From NCBI GenBank assembly GCA_948144175.1, contig CANXME010000542.1, positions 1,178,001 through 1,242,000 on the forward strand: a stretch of DNA of 64,000 bases. The letters are read 5' to 3'. The stretch comes from Closterium sp. NIES-65 (lineage: Eukaryota; Streptophyta; Zygnematophyceae; Desmidiales; Closteriaceae). How positions within the stretch are numbered: position 1 is the first letter of the stretch; each line of letters opens with the position of its first letter. The translations under genes were made by a program, and so were the position numbers. Positions 40,787-51,898 of this stretch are shown here, piece by piece. The notes under the pieces are model-generated. The model was not told the DNA's origin and made no database searches. It was given only the letters and a program-made list of their open reading frames with translations.

Positions 40787-41220
40787 CTAGCCCTGTCCAA
40801 GCAGCTCTAGCCAGGTGGGGAGCTCAGCCTCGTCGCCAAACTCGGTACGCCAAGCGTCACTCAGACGGGCGAAGCAGCGGGATTGTGTCTGACTACGCGT
40901 CCTGCAAGCCTGACCAGTCCGATCACCTGTGCGAATGACGTACGGGCAGCGAACGGTACTCAAAGACCCTCTACTCTGAGCGTACCACTCACGAAGCTGC
41001 TGGGGCGCGTGAGACTCGCGCGGACGTTGCTGGAGCTGCATCTGGCCACCGCTAGTAGTAGTAGCAGTAGTAGCAGTAGTAACAGCAGCAGCAGTAACAG
41101 CAGTAGCAGCAGTAGCAGCGCGGCCACCCCTACAACCCCAACTAGCGTACCACTCACGAAGCTGCTAGGGCGTGAGGGACTCACGCGGACGTCGCTGGAG
41201 GTGGTTCTGGCCAACGCCAG
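40787..41220 (-). pseudogene. Copia F Gag C-terminal remnant with internal duplication
   Basis: The QQLREWY module is followed by zinc-like C-X13-C (40874-40948; His replaced by Gln). A ~168-bp unit containing the QQLREW-encoding segment and an AGT/AGC trinucleotide tract is tandemly repeated (about 40985-41120 and 41150-41250), so a second copy lies upstream. Confidence 0.75.
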
Positions 41221-41239
41221 TAGCAGCAGTAGCAGTAGT

Positions 41240-42290
41240 AGTAGCAGCAGCGTGGGCAGGGCAGGCGCGGCAGGCAGGCAGGCAGGCAGGCAGGCGGGCA
41301 GGCAGGCAGGTGCTCACCAGTGGTGGGAAGGGCCGGCGCTCGGCGGGCGGCGGCAGGGTAGGCGCACGATGGCGGCGACGGCGGGGCCGCAGCAGCAGCT
41401 GCAGAGTAGGGCTGCGGCAGCTGCAAGGTGGGGCCGCGTCAGTGGCAGGTCAGGGCCGCGCCAGCTGTAGGGCCGGCGGGGCCGCGTCGGCGTCCTGGCG
41501 GGGCAGCGTCGGCGGCAGGGCGGGGCCACGTCGGCTGCAGGGCGCGGCCGCGTCAGAGGCAGGGCGCGGCCGCGTCAGAGGCAGGGCGGGGCCGCGCTGG
41601 CTGCAGGGCGCGTCCACGTCAGAGGTAGGGCGGGGCCGCGTGATGCAGGGCGCGGCCGCGTCAGAGGAAGGGCGCGGCCGCATCAAAGGCAGGGCGCGGC
41701 CGCGACGAAGGCAGGACGCGACTGTGTCAGAGGCAGGGCGGGGTCGCGTCGGCTGCAGGGTGCGGCCGCGTCGAGGGCAGGGCGCGGCCGCGTCGAAGGC
41801 AGGGCGCGGCCGCGTCAGAGGTTGGGCGCGGCCGCGACGGCTGCAGGGCGCGGCCGCGTCGAAGGCAGGGTGCGGCCGCGTCGAAGGCAGGGCGCGGCCG
41901 CGTCAGAGGCTGGGCGCGGCCACGACGGCTGCAGGGTGCGGCCGCGTCGAAGGCAGGGCGCGGCCGCGTCAGAGGCTGGGCACGGCCGCGTCAGAGGCAG
42001 GGCAGGGCCGCGTTCTGGCCTGACAGGCCTGCAGGGGCGGCTCGTGGGCTTGACGGGCCTGCAGGGGCGGCTCGTGGGCTTGACGGGCCTGTAGAGGTGG
42101 CGCGTGGGCCTTACGAGCCTGCAGGGGCGGCGCGCGGGCCGTACGGGCCTGCAAGGGCGGCGCGCTGGCCTAGGGCAGCAGGAGGCAGTACGAGGGCTGC
42201 AGGACGGCGCGCGCAGCGCAGCACGTCACAAGGCAGGGCAGGCAGGCAGATAGGCAGGCGCAGGACAACACGTGGGGTAGCGCGGTAACT
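41240..42290 (-). repeat. GC-rich tandem array in copia F leader
   Basis: A GGCA tetranucleotide run (about 41270-41310) is followed by about 35 copies of a 21-nt-type unit (GCAGGGCGCGGCCGCGTC plus 3 nt) containing many GCGGCCGC palindromes. A 30-nt-type array (GGGCCTGCAGGGGCGGCGCG) then runs to about 42180. It occupies the same relative position as the arrays in B and E. Confidence 0.85.
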
Positions 42291-42349
42291 GCAACGGTAG
42301 GTGGGCCCGAAAAAAAAAACGGTCCTACGGACGTAGTTCTCTGAAACCA

Positions 42350-42455
42350 TGTAAGAATCTAGCACCAAGAATGAATCAACTATGAAAGAGGTGGGCACAA
42401 GTATGAAACCCTAAAAGGGGCTGTACCCCTTATTGGCTACCCCACTACAGCCTAT
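42350..42455 (-). repeat. Partial 5' LTR of copia F
   Basis: The minus strand reads TAGGCTGTAGTGGGGTAGCC...TTCTTACA, with GGGTACA and TGTGCCC still pairable through a G-U pair and a TTTTAGGGTTT core. The LTR start (TGT...) is missing; it is cut exactly where the 77-bp duplicated E sequence starts. Confidence 0.8.
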
Positions 42456-43725
42456 ACCTAGCTTAGGATCTTTGCCTGTTGCTAGAGTAGGTGCTAGTGT
42501 AGGATCTTGTTTAGCTACTAGTACATGATCTCCCTCGGCGGACGCCTCTCTCTCCTTCACACTGGACTCCGGAGCGTCACACTGCTTCTTCCGCGACTGC
42601 ACGACTCTCTCTCCGCTACCGTCCCTGTAGCACTGGCCGATCCCTCTTCGGGACCGGTCATTGCGACTCATGCCACTTCACTCCCGTGCCCAGCTGCTCC
42701 TTCCGGTTCCCTGACTGGCCTCCACGTTCCTACGTTCTCTAGGAACCTTGTTGGTGTGGGCACCCTGGCGAGACAGCACGTCGGGGTCTGGGTTGAGCCT
42801 TCTGGTGACGCCGCGGTCTGTGTGGACGGTGACACGTACGCCCCCTTGGCCACTTTTCGCCAGGAGCCGGGCTCCGGTCTGTACACCCTCCGCACCGACC
42901 CCCGTCAGGTTCCCCCGACCCACCAGGTAACCGGGTCCAGTCAGGTTGCTGTGTCAGGTGTAGTTGCTGCGTCGTGCTCGTGTCGGTCGCTTGCCCACCC
43001 CTCCCTCCTCTGGCACCACCGCCTTGGTCACCCTTCCCTCCCTCGTCTCCACGCTATGTCCAGTCATCGTCTTGTCTTAGGCCTCCCCCGAGTCCTCCTT
43101 CCACTCCCGCCGTCCCCAGCTCCTCCATGCGGTCCTTGTGTCCAGGGTCGGCTGCGCGCCACCCCTCACTCCTCCTCCCTTCGTCCGGCCACCGAGCCCT
43201 TTGAGACTCTCCACTTAGACGTCTAGGGCCCCGCTCCCCGCCTTGGCCCTGCGCATGAGAGTTTCTTTCTGGTGGTCGTCGACGACCACTCTCGGTACAC
43301 CACTGTGTTCCCTTTGGCGAAGAAGTCCGACGTGACTTCTACGCTGATCCGGTGGCTCCTCGCCACCGAGGGCACTCGCGGTCGTCGTGTCAGTTGTCTT
43401 CACTCCGACCGTGGGGGTGAGTTTCGCTCCGGCATTCTCGCCAGATTTTAAGCTGAGCAGGACATCACCCAGTCTTGGACTCTTCCAGACTCTCCACACC
43501 AGAATGGGGTTGCTGAGCGCCGCTTAGGCCTGGTCTTGGAGATCGCCCGCACCTCCATGATCCACACCTGCGCGCCCCAATTTCTGTGGCCCTACGCGGC
43601 TCGGTACACCGCTCACCATCTGAACCTCTGGCCTCGCGTCTCTCAGCCAAAGGCTTCACCGACTAGTCTTTGGACAGTGTCCCCTGGTGTTGCGTCGAGG
43701 TTTAGTGTCTGGGGCTGCTTGCCTC
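42456..43725 (+). pseudogene. Copia E protease and integrase
   Basis: It begins with the right copy of the 77-bp duplication. Protease FTLDSGASHCFF-like with one residue lost; integrase finger HHRLGHPSLPRL..CGPCVQG; a TAG replaces Trp of LDVWGP (about 43221); then HSDRGGEF, a TAA near 43449 and HQNGVAERR. Several stops: inactive. It is interrupted at 43726 by copia H. Confidence 0.87.
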
Positions 43726-44881
43726 TGTCAACGGGAGTTGGGTATTGGCCCCGTCCTCGCTTGGGCGGAGCCGACTTCGTGGTCGGGTGTGAGGGGAGCA
43801 GCCGACCTGCAGCAGTGGGTGAGCTGGTCGACGAGGAGGTCGACCTGCACGGGGGACCACTGCACGGGCGCCGACTTCAGGGTGGCGCCGACTTCAGGGA
43901 GGTCGACTTGGGAGTCGACCTGCGGAGGACGTCAACTTGGCGAAGCCGACTTCGGCGGTCGGCTAACGGACTGCTGGTCGACCCGTTAGTGGTCGACTGG
44001 ACCTGGTGGTCGACGAAGGAGGGACCGACGTCGACCTCGACTCAGGACGCTGAACAGTTGGGCGTCGAGTAGCGGGGCGTCAACTTCGTGACGCCAGCTT
44101 CGGGTGGCCGACGTGGGTGGTCGGCCGACGACTGTGCTGGTCGACAAGGAGCAGGTCGACCAGGAGTGCTGGTCGACGTGGAGCTGGTCGACCAGAGGGG
44201 ACGTCGACCTGGAGGGGGTCAACCGATGGTGTCGTCGACTTGGTGAGGTCGACGTGGAGGTGGTCGTCGACTTGGGAGGTCGACGGGCACGAACGGGAGC
44301 TACTGGTCGACGTGGTTGCCTGGTCGACCAGGTTACCTGGGTGACGAAGTGCTGCGGAGGAGTGCGACGGTCGCCCAGGCGAAGTTGGCGAGCCCGACCT
44401 CGGTGATGGTATCCCGAGGTCGACGTGGCCGATAAGAGGCAGTCGTCAGCTCGAGGTTGACGTGGTGTTGTGCGCTGTGCAGGTGACGAGACTCTGCACG
44501 CCAATCACCTGCACGCAACTGCGAAGCAGGGTGCACCGCTGTCCTGCGTGAGCAACGCTGTCACGCCGTCAACCTGCAACGTTGGCACGCCGTCGACTTT
44601 GCCTTGCTGGAGCGCGGTCGACCAAGTCGTGCTGCAACGCGGTCGACCAAGCTGCGCTGGCAGTTGGCCGACCTGAATGCTTGCTCTCATGTAGTCTTGC
44701 TATGCCAACTTCATTGTACCAATTCTTGTCATGTTTTCCTAGTGAAACTCTTGCAAATTCTCCCCGTGAACTAGCAAGGAGCGTGAACACAAGGAAACGA
44801 CTAAGTGAACGAACGCAGAGATCACACGAGCACACGTGCCTAGCCCGTAACCTAGCTCCCGTTGCTGCAGTTATCTCCGCA
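43726..44881 (+). repeat. 5' LTR of copia H
   Basis: TGTCAACGGGAG...TTATCTCCGCA. U3 contains more than twenty GTCGAC palindromes, often as TGGTCGACCA-like decamers. No clear TATA box is seen; the last 250 bp are more AT-rich and likely hold R/U5. Confidence 0.92.
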
Positions 44882-44980
44882 TGGTGCGGTGAGCGTGGAC
44901 GACACCGCGACGTAGTTCAGTCTAGCCGACTTAGCACATACCGATCGTGTTCGTAGACCGGCAGCCGTGCAGTCACTAGC

Positions 44981-45680
44981 GTGCGCGTAGGCGACGCCGA
45001 GGTGATGGACACCCTGGAGGGACGGCTGGAGGATGCGAGGAGACGCCATGAGGCCCAGGAGTATGGGGCGATACCCTGGACAGTCGTCGAGGCCGGACTC
45101 CGCTCCGTGTGGGCGGCGGAGCACCCCCCTTCTCGACCTGCCTCTCCTCGACCGGTGAACAACGACGGCGGCGTCGACGTGGGTGTCAACGCCGGTGGAG
45201 GTCAGGTCGGCAGCAGTGCGGGAGGCACGTCGAGGCACCGAGACGTGATACACGCCGGTGAAGTCGGCGGCGTTCAGACGCGAGGGGTGCAGTCGTCGGC
45301 GGCTGCAGGCTACTCGCAGGGCGACGTCGGAGGACGACGAAGCGGGTTGTCGCCGATGTCAGCGTCCCAGGTGACGGCGGGTGGGATTGCGCCGAGCTAC
45401 AGCTACTTCAAGTTTACGCCGGACAGGATCTCGGTCACCCCTCCGCTGGTCGGTCGACCCGACATTCTCACCCGGAAGGAAGCCATCGAGCCCCAGCTGG
45501 AGATGGCCGGGGTGATCGGCTTCGCCCGAGGGACCGTGGCGACGCCGGGGGAACACCACCCCGACTTGCGGGCGGGTTTCGCGCCGTGCAGCTGTTGACC
45601 TTCACGGTCATCTCGCGGTGCTGCTCGCCGGGCGTGCAGATCGCCTTGAAGTGGTGCCAGGAGTACATCGACGCGGGCGT
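44981..45680 (+). pseudogene. Copia H Gag N-terminal part, frameshifted
   Basis: A 205-codon frame (44981-45598) with an N-terminal helix and Gly-rich text ends early. The continuation (VQLLTFTVISRCCSPGVQIALKWCQEYIDAG in parts) is in another frame, and the frame returns at HFIESTYQ (about 45688). Two compensating shifts lie between about 45570 and 45690. Start uncertain; the first ATG of this frame is used. Confidence 0.65.
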
Positions 45681-45689
45681 GTCACTTCA

Positions 45690-48600
45690 TTGAGTCGACG
45701 TACCAGGTCACCGACGACCTGTTCATCGCCCAGCTGGAGGGACAGCTGACGCACCTGCGTATGGGTGACGAGGAGACAGCGACCGACTACTGCAACCGGG
45801 CACGACGAATTCTCGCCACCATCAGGATGGCCGGCGCGCAGTACTCAACGGCGTCGTACATCACCCATGTCATGCAGGGTCTCTCTAGCAGCTACAACGT
45901 GCTGAAGCGGCTGTCTATGGCGCCGAGCACACGGGCGACGCTCAACGAGGACAACCTGACCTCGTACATCCTGCAGGACGAGGCGATGCAGGAGGCTGAG
46001 CGGTCGCAGGAGCTCTTGGCGCAGGCGAACTTGGTCACCTCAGCGAAGCAAGGAGGCCGACCGGGGCAGCGTGGACAGTCTGGCGGTGGTGGTAGCAGTG
46101 GCTGGAGGCCGGCCAAGGAGGTCGACAAGAAGAAGTCGACCAAGGACAGCGGACGTGGAGGAGGAGGTCGACGTCGGGAGTGCTGGCTGTGCGGCAACCC
46201 CGACCATCTCTCCTTCGAGTGTCCCAACCGCAGCGACTCCGACGACGACGATGCTAAGGGAGGCCGTGGGAGGTCTGGCAGCCGTCGTCCTCGTCGTGTA
46301 GGAAACCAGCCGCGCAAGGAGAAGCAGTCGACCAAGTCATCGACTTCGGCGAAGGACGCCGACTCCCCTGCTGGCGGAAAGGGGCGAGACGACAAGATGG
46401 CGTCGTGCTCGCTGGTCGGCGTCGTGGAGCCGACCATCTCTCTTGCACCAGAGGCCGGAGAAGACTTCCAGGCGGTGGCGGCAGCTGTGCAGGCGAACCC
46501 GGCGGTGGTCCTGCTCGACAGCGGTTGCTCCCACCACCTGATGGGGACGAAGGAAGCCTTCGTCGACTTGCAGCCGAGTGGCTCCATCAAGCACGTGCGC
46601 GGCTTCAATGGGGCGCTGCAGGACGTTCAGGGCCGCGGCACCGTCGCTCTGCAAGGAGAGACCGGGACGGAGGTGCTCATCCCTCACGTGTTGTACGTCC
46701 CGGGTGTGCGCGCCAACCTGCTGTCAGCCGGCCAGCTGAAGGAGCATGGCGTGAAGCTGCAGGAGGACGGAGACGGCATGTTACTCGTCTCATCGACAGG
46801 AGAGGTGCTCGGGCGTGCGACGTACTCTGGGCGAGTCCTCTGCACCGACCTGCGTCCCTGCGCGACGAGGTCGAAGCCGGCCACGACGGAGGTTGTGGCT
46901 CTGCGGGCGATCGTCTCGAAGACGAAGTCGACGCCGGACCGGATGCATGCGAGGCTTGCGCATGTTGGCATGGACACCATACGGAGCTCGGCGAAAAATG
47001 AGGTCGCCATTGGGCTGGACCTCAAGTCGGCGACGGACGCCGACTCCCCGTGTGTCTCGTGCGTCGGCGGGAAACTGGCGCGGCACACCTTCCCCGGCCA
47101 AGGCTCCGACGCCGACGACGTGCTGGCCGTCGTGCACATCGACCTGTGCGGGCCGTTCCGCGTGACTGCCAAGGATGGCAGCCTGTACTTCTTGTTGCTG
47201 AAGGACCGCAAGACCCGCTACGTGTGGATGAAGCCGGTCGCCAAGAAGTCAGATGCGTTGCAGGCGTTCGTACAGTGGCTGGCGGTGGCTGAGCGGCAGA
47301 CGAAGAAGTCGGTGCTGATGCTGCGCTCTGACCGGGGAGGGGAGTTCCTCGGGAAGCAGTTCACCGACTTCGTGAACGGCAAGGGGATCGTCCACTACCT
47401 GACCTGCCCATACACCCCGCAGCAGAACGGCATGGCGGAGCGGGAGATGAGGACGGTGGTGGAGTCGGTGCGGACAATGCTGCTGCACATGGGCGTGCAG
47501 CACCACTGGTGGCACCTCGCTCTCCGGCAGGCCGTCTGGGTTTGCAACTGCCTTGAGAGGTCGACGCTGCCACCGGGGACGACGCCGTACCAGCTGTTGA
47601 CTGGGAAGAAGCCCAACTTGTGGCTGGCGCGGGTGTGGGGCTGCATGGCGCAGTTCCTTGTCCCTGAGCAGCAGCGTGGTGGGAAGCTGAAGCCGAAGGC
47701 CAGGTGGGGCCTACACCTTGGCGTGTCAGAGTCGAGCAAGGGCTGGGAGCTCCTTGACGTCGACACTGACCGAGTGGTCACCACGTCGGACATGGTGTTC
47801 TATGAGGAGATGTCGCTGGCTGAGTGGAAAACGGAGCATGGGCCGGTGTCCGGCCGGTCGCCGTCCACCCCGCCCTCTGACACCTCGTCGGCGACGCTGC
47901 CGCTACTTGCCGAGGTTGGTGAGCTTGCTACCGAGGACGTTGAGGACGTCCACACCCCTGCCCCTCCCCCCGTGGCCGACCTACGTGGGCTGACCTCGGT
48001 GTCGGCCTCCGGCGATGAGGGGAGTCGTGGGACGCCGCCTTCGGCGCCGGCCAAGTGCATCGCCGGTGGCCGACGTGACGAGCGGCGAATCGACGTGGGA
48101 TTGCAGTCGACAGGGGAGGAGCACGTCGAGGAGCAGCAGCCGACAAGGGAGCAGGCTGCCGTGAAGCCGACCACGGAGCAGTCGGCGACCGGGCCATCGG
48201 CAGGGGAGCCGACCACAGGGGAGCCGGCCATAGGGGAGCCGGCTGGGAAGCCGACCACAGTGGAGCAGTCGGCTGGGACGCCGGCTGAGGAACAGCAGGA
48301 CGACGAGGGCAGCGACGACAGCGACGATGGAGGGGATGCCGAGGAGGCCCAGCCGGGACCACGGCGTTCAGGCCGACTTCGGAGGCCGCCTGACTTCTTC
48401 GTCCCCGCTGCCTTCACCACGGTGTATGACGTGGACGATGACGACGACCTACTGTACGACGACGCCGAGGAGGATGAGGAGTTTCCGGAGCTCGACCCCG
48501 ACATGCTAGCCGACCCCGAGCACCGTTGGGACATCTCGACGATGACGGTGAGGGAGGCGTTGGCGAGCTGGAAGGGCCCGGCGGTGAAGGCCGCCATGGA

Positions 48601-48973
48601 GGAGGAGATTCGCAGCCTCATTAACATGGGCACTTGGGAGTTGGTCGAACGTCCGCCGGGAGTGAACGTCATGAAGAACCGGTGGGTGTTGACGACGAAG
48701 TACCACATCGACGACACCGTCGAGCGAGAGAAGGCGAGGCTGGTCGTGAAGGGCTTCACACAGGTGTACGGCGCCGACTACGACGAGACGTTCGCGCCGG
48801 TGAGCAGCTACGTCACGTTGAGGATCTTCCTCAGCATCGTCGCTGTCCTCAATCTCAACCTGATGCAGCTCGACATGAAGAACGCCTTCCTGCAGAGCAA
48901 GCTCGATCGGGTGCTGTACATGTCTCAGCCGGACTACTTCAACGACGGAACCGGCGGATGTGTAAGCTGGTGA
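45690..48973 (+). pseudogene. Copia H Gag-protease-integrase-RT (first part)
   Basis: Long open frame. Capsid (FIESTYQVTDDLFIAQLEG, ATDYCNRARRIL); zinc knuckle CWLCGNPDHLSFEC (C-X2-C-X4-H-X4-C); protease VVLLDSGCSHHLMG; integrase finger (HARLAHVGMD...CVSCVGG) with VHIDLCGPF, LRSDRGGEF, PQQNGMAERE; acidic Asp/Glu linker (about 48300-48490); RT MKNRWVLTTKYHID, KGFTQVYGADYDETFAPV and MKNAFLQ. The frame stops at 48971-48973 because about one base is lost near 48955, just before GLKQSPLLW. It is otherwise intact, so the break is recent. Confidence 0.9.
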
Positions 48974-50133
48974 AGAGCCTGTATGGGCTGAAGCAGTCGC
49001 CGCTGTTGTGGTACTTGGCGCTCAACGATGTGCTAGTCGGCGCCGGATGGAAGAAGAGCCAGGTCGACGAGGCTCTTTACTCCAAAGTCGGCGAGGGTGG
49101 AGTGGCCTGCTGGGTGCTGGTCTACGTCGACGACCTGCTTGCTGCCAGCAGCAGCACCGCGATGCTGAAGGAGCTGAAGGAGCTGCTGGAAGCTGCCTTC
49201 GAGCTGTGCGAGATCTCGCCGGTGCAGAAGTACCTCGGGCTGGAGATCGTGCGCGACAGGTCGGCGGGGAAGCTGTGGCTGCATCAGCAGGGCTACGCCG
49301 ACAAGCTGCGTAGGCGCTTCCTCGACGAGGAGCAGACCGGGCGCACCCCGAAGACTCCGGTCTCGGTCGGTGCCTACGCCGAGCTCACCTTCGATGACGA
49401 GGAGGCGCAGGAACGGCAGGAGGAGGAGTACCGGCAGAAGGTCGGCTCGCTGCAGTTCGCAGCGACGACGACGAGGCCGGACGTCGCCTTCGCCTGCAGC
49501 AAGCCGGGGAGCGGCCTCACGGTGAGGAGCGACCAGCACTGGCGCGAGGTCGACCGCTGCCTCGCCTACCTCGCCAACACACGTGACACCGCCCTGGAGT
49601 TCGGCGGTGGACTTGAGTCGCTGGAGCTGGTCGGCTACGTGGACGCCGACGACGCCGGTGACAAGCAGAACAGGACGAGCACGAGTGGCTACGTGTTCGT
49701 CTACGGAGGGGCTGCAGTCTCCTGGTCGAGCCAGCGCATCAAGTGTACGACGCTGTCGTCGACCGAGTCGGAGTACGTGGCGGCCACTGAAGCTGGCAAG
49801 GAGGGACGCCGCCTTCGCTTCCTCCTCGCAGAATTCCGGCAGCTGGACGCCGGGAAGCCGACTGTCCTGCGCGTGGACAACAAGTCGGCCATCACGGTCG
49901 CCGAAGGCATGGGGTTGACGGGCAACCTCAAGCACATGGAGCGGCGACAGGCCTGGCTGCAGCACATGGTGAAGCGCGGGAAGTTCTCGCTGCAGTACAT
50001 CCCGACCGCTGAGCAGCCGGCCGACTTTCTGACGAAGGCGCTGCACTATCCGGCCTTCAACCGATGCTCCGTCGCCATCGGCCAGGTGCGCTTGGCCGAC
50101 GTTGGCAACGAAGTCGATGACGTGCAGCAGTAG
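48955..50133 (+). pseudogene. Copia H RT C-terminus and RNase H
   Basis: It continues the polyprotein in the next frame: LVKSLYGLKQSPLLWY, YVDDLLAASSS (RT active site), YLGLEIVRD, TRPDVAFA, RNase H YVDADDAGDKQNR, TESEYVAATEAGKEG, RVDNKSAITVAEG, PADFLTKALHYPAF. Stop at 50131-50133. About 130 bp of 3' UTR and a polypurine tract follow before the LTR. Confidence 0.9.
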
Positions 50134-50261
50134 GTGCCATGCCCTTTTTCATGGTTGGTGCGGTGGACGACGTGCTATGTGTTGGGTGCACGTCGACGAG
50201 CTAGTCTCCGAGCTGTACTGCCGTGTGGGCTGGGTGCCCAAGCGTGAACGCGGCAGGGGAA

Positions 50262-51417
50262 TGTCAACGGGAGTTGGGTATTGGCCCCGTCCTCGCTTGG
50301 GCGGAGCCGACTTCGTGGTCGGGTGTGAGGGGAGCAGCCGACCTGCAGCAGTGGGTGAGCTGGTCGTCGAGGAGGTCGACCTGCACGGGGGACCACTGCA
50401 CGGGCGCCGACTTCAGGGTGGCGCCGACTTCAGGGAGGTCGACTTGGGAGTCGACCTGCGGAGGACGTAAACTTGGCGAAGCCGACTTCGGCGGTCGGCT
50501 AACGGACTGCTGGTGGACCTGTTAGTGGTCGACTGGACCTGGTGGTCGACGAAGGAGGGACCGACGTCGACCTCGACTCAGGACGCTGAACAGTTGGGCA
50601 TCGAGTAGCGGGGCGTCAACTTCGTGACGCCAGCTTCGGGTGGCCGACGTGGGTGGTCGGCCGACGACTGTGCTGGTCGACAAGGAGCAGGTCGACCAGG
50701 AGTGCTGGTCGACGTGGAGCTGGTCGACCAGAGGGGACGTCGACCTGGAGGGGGTCGACCGATGGTGTCGTCGACTTGGTGAGGTCGACGTGGAGGTGGT
50801 CGTCGACTTGGGAGGTCGACGGGCACGAACGGGAGCTACTGGTCGATGTGGTTGCCTGGTCGACCAGGTTACCTGGGGGACGAAGTGCTGCGGAGGAGTG
50901 CGACGGTCGCCCAGGCGAAGTTGGCGAGCCCGACCTCGGTGATGGTATCCCGAGGTCGACGAGGCCGATCAGAGGCAGTCGTCAGCTCGAGGTTGACGTG
51001 ATGTTGTGCGCTGTGCAGGTGACGAGACTCTGCACGCCAATCACCTGCACGCAACTGCGAAGCAGGGTGCACTGCTGTCCTGCGTGAGCAACGCTGTCAC
51101 GCCGTCAACCTGCAACGTTGGCACGCCGTCGACTTTGCCTTGCTGGAGCGCGGTCGACCAAGTCGTGCTGGAACGCGGTCGACCAAGCTGCGCTGGCAGT
51201 TGGCCGACCTGAATGCTTGCTCTGATGTAGTCTTGCTATGCCAACTTCATTGTACCAATTCTTGTCATGTTTTCCTAGTGAAACTCTTGCAAATTCTCCC
51301 CGTGAACTAGCAAGGAGCGTGAACACAAGGAAACGACTAAGTGAACGAACGCAGAGATCACACGAGCACACGTGCCTAGCCCGTAACCTAGCTCCCGTTG
51401 CTGCAGTTATCTCCGCA
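50262..51417 (+). repeat. 3' LTR of copia H
   Basis: 1,156 bp, matching 43726-44881 at about 99%. It is followed by GGCTC and the resumed copia E integrase sequence. Confidence 0.92.
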
Positions 51418-51892
51418 GGCTCTTGTCCGCGACACCTCTGCGGACAAGATCTCGCCTCGCGCTATCCCTTGTGTCTTCCTTGGTTTCCCAGAGGGCTCCT
51501 CTGACTTCACCTTTTACCACCCTCCCTCCCACCGGTTCTTTGACTCTCGTGACGTCCGCTTCGACGAGTCCGTCCCCTACTGCGTCCAGTACCCCTGTCG
51601 AGGTCTCCCGGCTCCCCCCCCCTCCCCTCTTTCTGGCTCCAACTCCTCCTCCCGCCCCTACTCCTCCGGTACCCCCCCTTGTTCCCGCTCCGTCTGGTGT
51701 GTCCCACGCTACTCCCCCCCCCTCGGTACCCCCCCAGGTTTCTCCTCCTTCCCCACAGTCGTCCTCACCACCTCCGCAGCAGCCGTCAGTGCTTCCTTTA
51801 CCGGCCACTGCAGCCTCTGAGGGTGTTGGTGCCCGAGGTGAGGGCTCTGGCGGTGCTCGCTTCGGGGGTGCTGGCGTTGGAGCTGTTCGTGC
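51418..51892 (+). pseudogene. Copia E integrase C-terminus
   Basis: LVRDTSADKISPRAIPCVFLGFPEGSSDFTFYHPPSHRFFD-type text resumes exactly where 43725 stopped. A Pro/Ser/Gly linker follows, which ends at CTTTTTGAGGGGTGT, where gag-type sequence of another copia begins. Confidence 0.82.
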
Positions 51893-51898
51893 ACCTTT

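Larger units (their letters stand above)
35652..42455 (-). mobile_element. Copia F, truncated at both ends, lacking its capsid region
   Basis: It reads leftwards inside copia E. The 3' end stops in the 3' UTR (first hairpin kept) with no polypurine tract or 3' LTR. The 5' LTR (42350-42455) lacks its outer ~20-30 bp. The primer site is TGGTTTCAGAGAAC (42336-42349, minus). Downstream is a ~1.1-kb GC-rich array that passes directly to the zinc-motif part of gag; no capsid domain is seen. Pol remnants are frame-shifted. Confidence 0.82.
43726..51417 (+). mobile_element. Copia H, full-length with 1,156-bp LTRs, nearly intact
   Basis: 7,692 bp. LTRs at 43726-44881 and 50262-51417 are equal in length and differ at about 14 positions (roughly 1%). 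The target duplication is GCCTC/GGCTC (one mutation). The primer site TGGTGCGGTGAGCG follows the 5' LTR, and GGCAGGGGAA precedes the 3' LTR. The coding frame is broken in gag and once in RT. It belongs to a different copia lineage from B/D/E/F/K (classical zinc knuckle, HARLAHVGMD finger, acidic linker). It sits inside copia E. Confidence 0.93.
33268..51892 (+). mobile_element. Copia E, decayed, interrupted by copia F and copia H
   Basis: E is of the B family. Its three pieces are 33268-35651 (5' LTR, leader, gag), 42456-43725 (protease, integrase) and 51418-51892 (integrase C-terminus and start of linker). F lies in the first gap with a 77-bp duplication; H lies in the second with a 5-bp duplication (GCCTC/GGCTC). 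E ends at about 51892, joined to the gag of copia K; no 3' LTR of E is in the window. It is inserted in copia G. Confidence 0.82.

Noticed and set aside
41172..42023. 283-codon Arg/Gly/Ala-rich frame
   Set aside because: Translation of the GC-rich array in copia F, on the strand opposite to the element, with no motif.
35575..42532. 77-bp repeat as an ordinary target-site duplication of copia F
   Set aside because: LTR elements here make 5-bp duplications, and F lacks both element termini.
44104..44406. 100-codon frames repeated in both copia H LTRs (also 50640-50942)
   Set aside because: They occur because the LTR is duplicated. Composition (Val-Asp-Arg repeats from GTCGAC) gives no protein signature.
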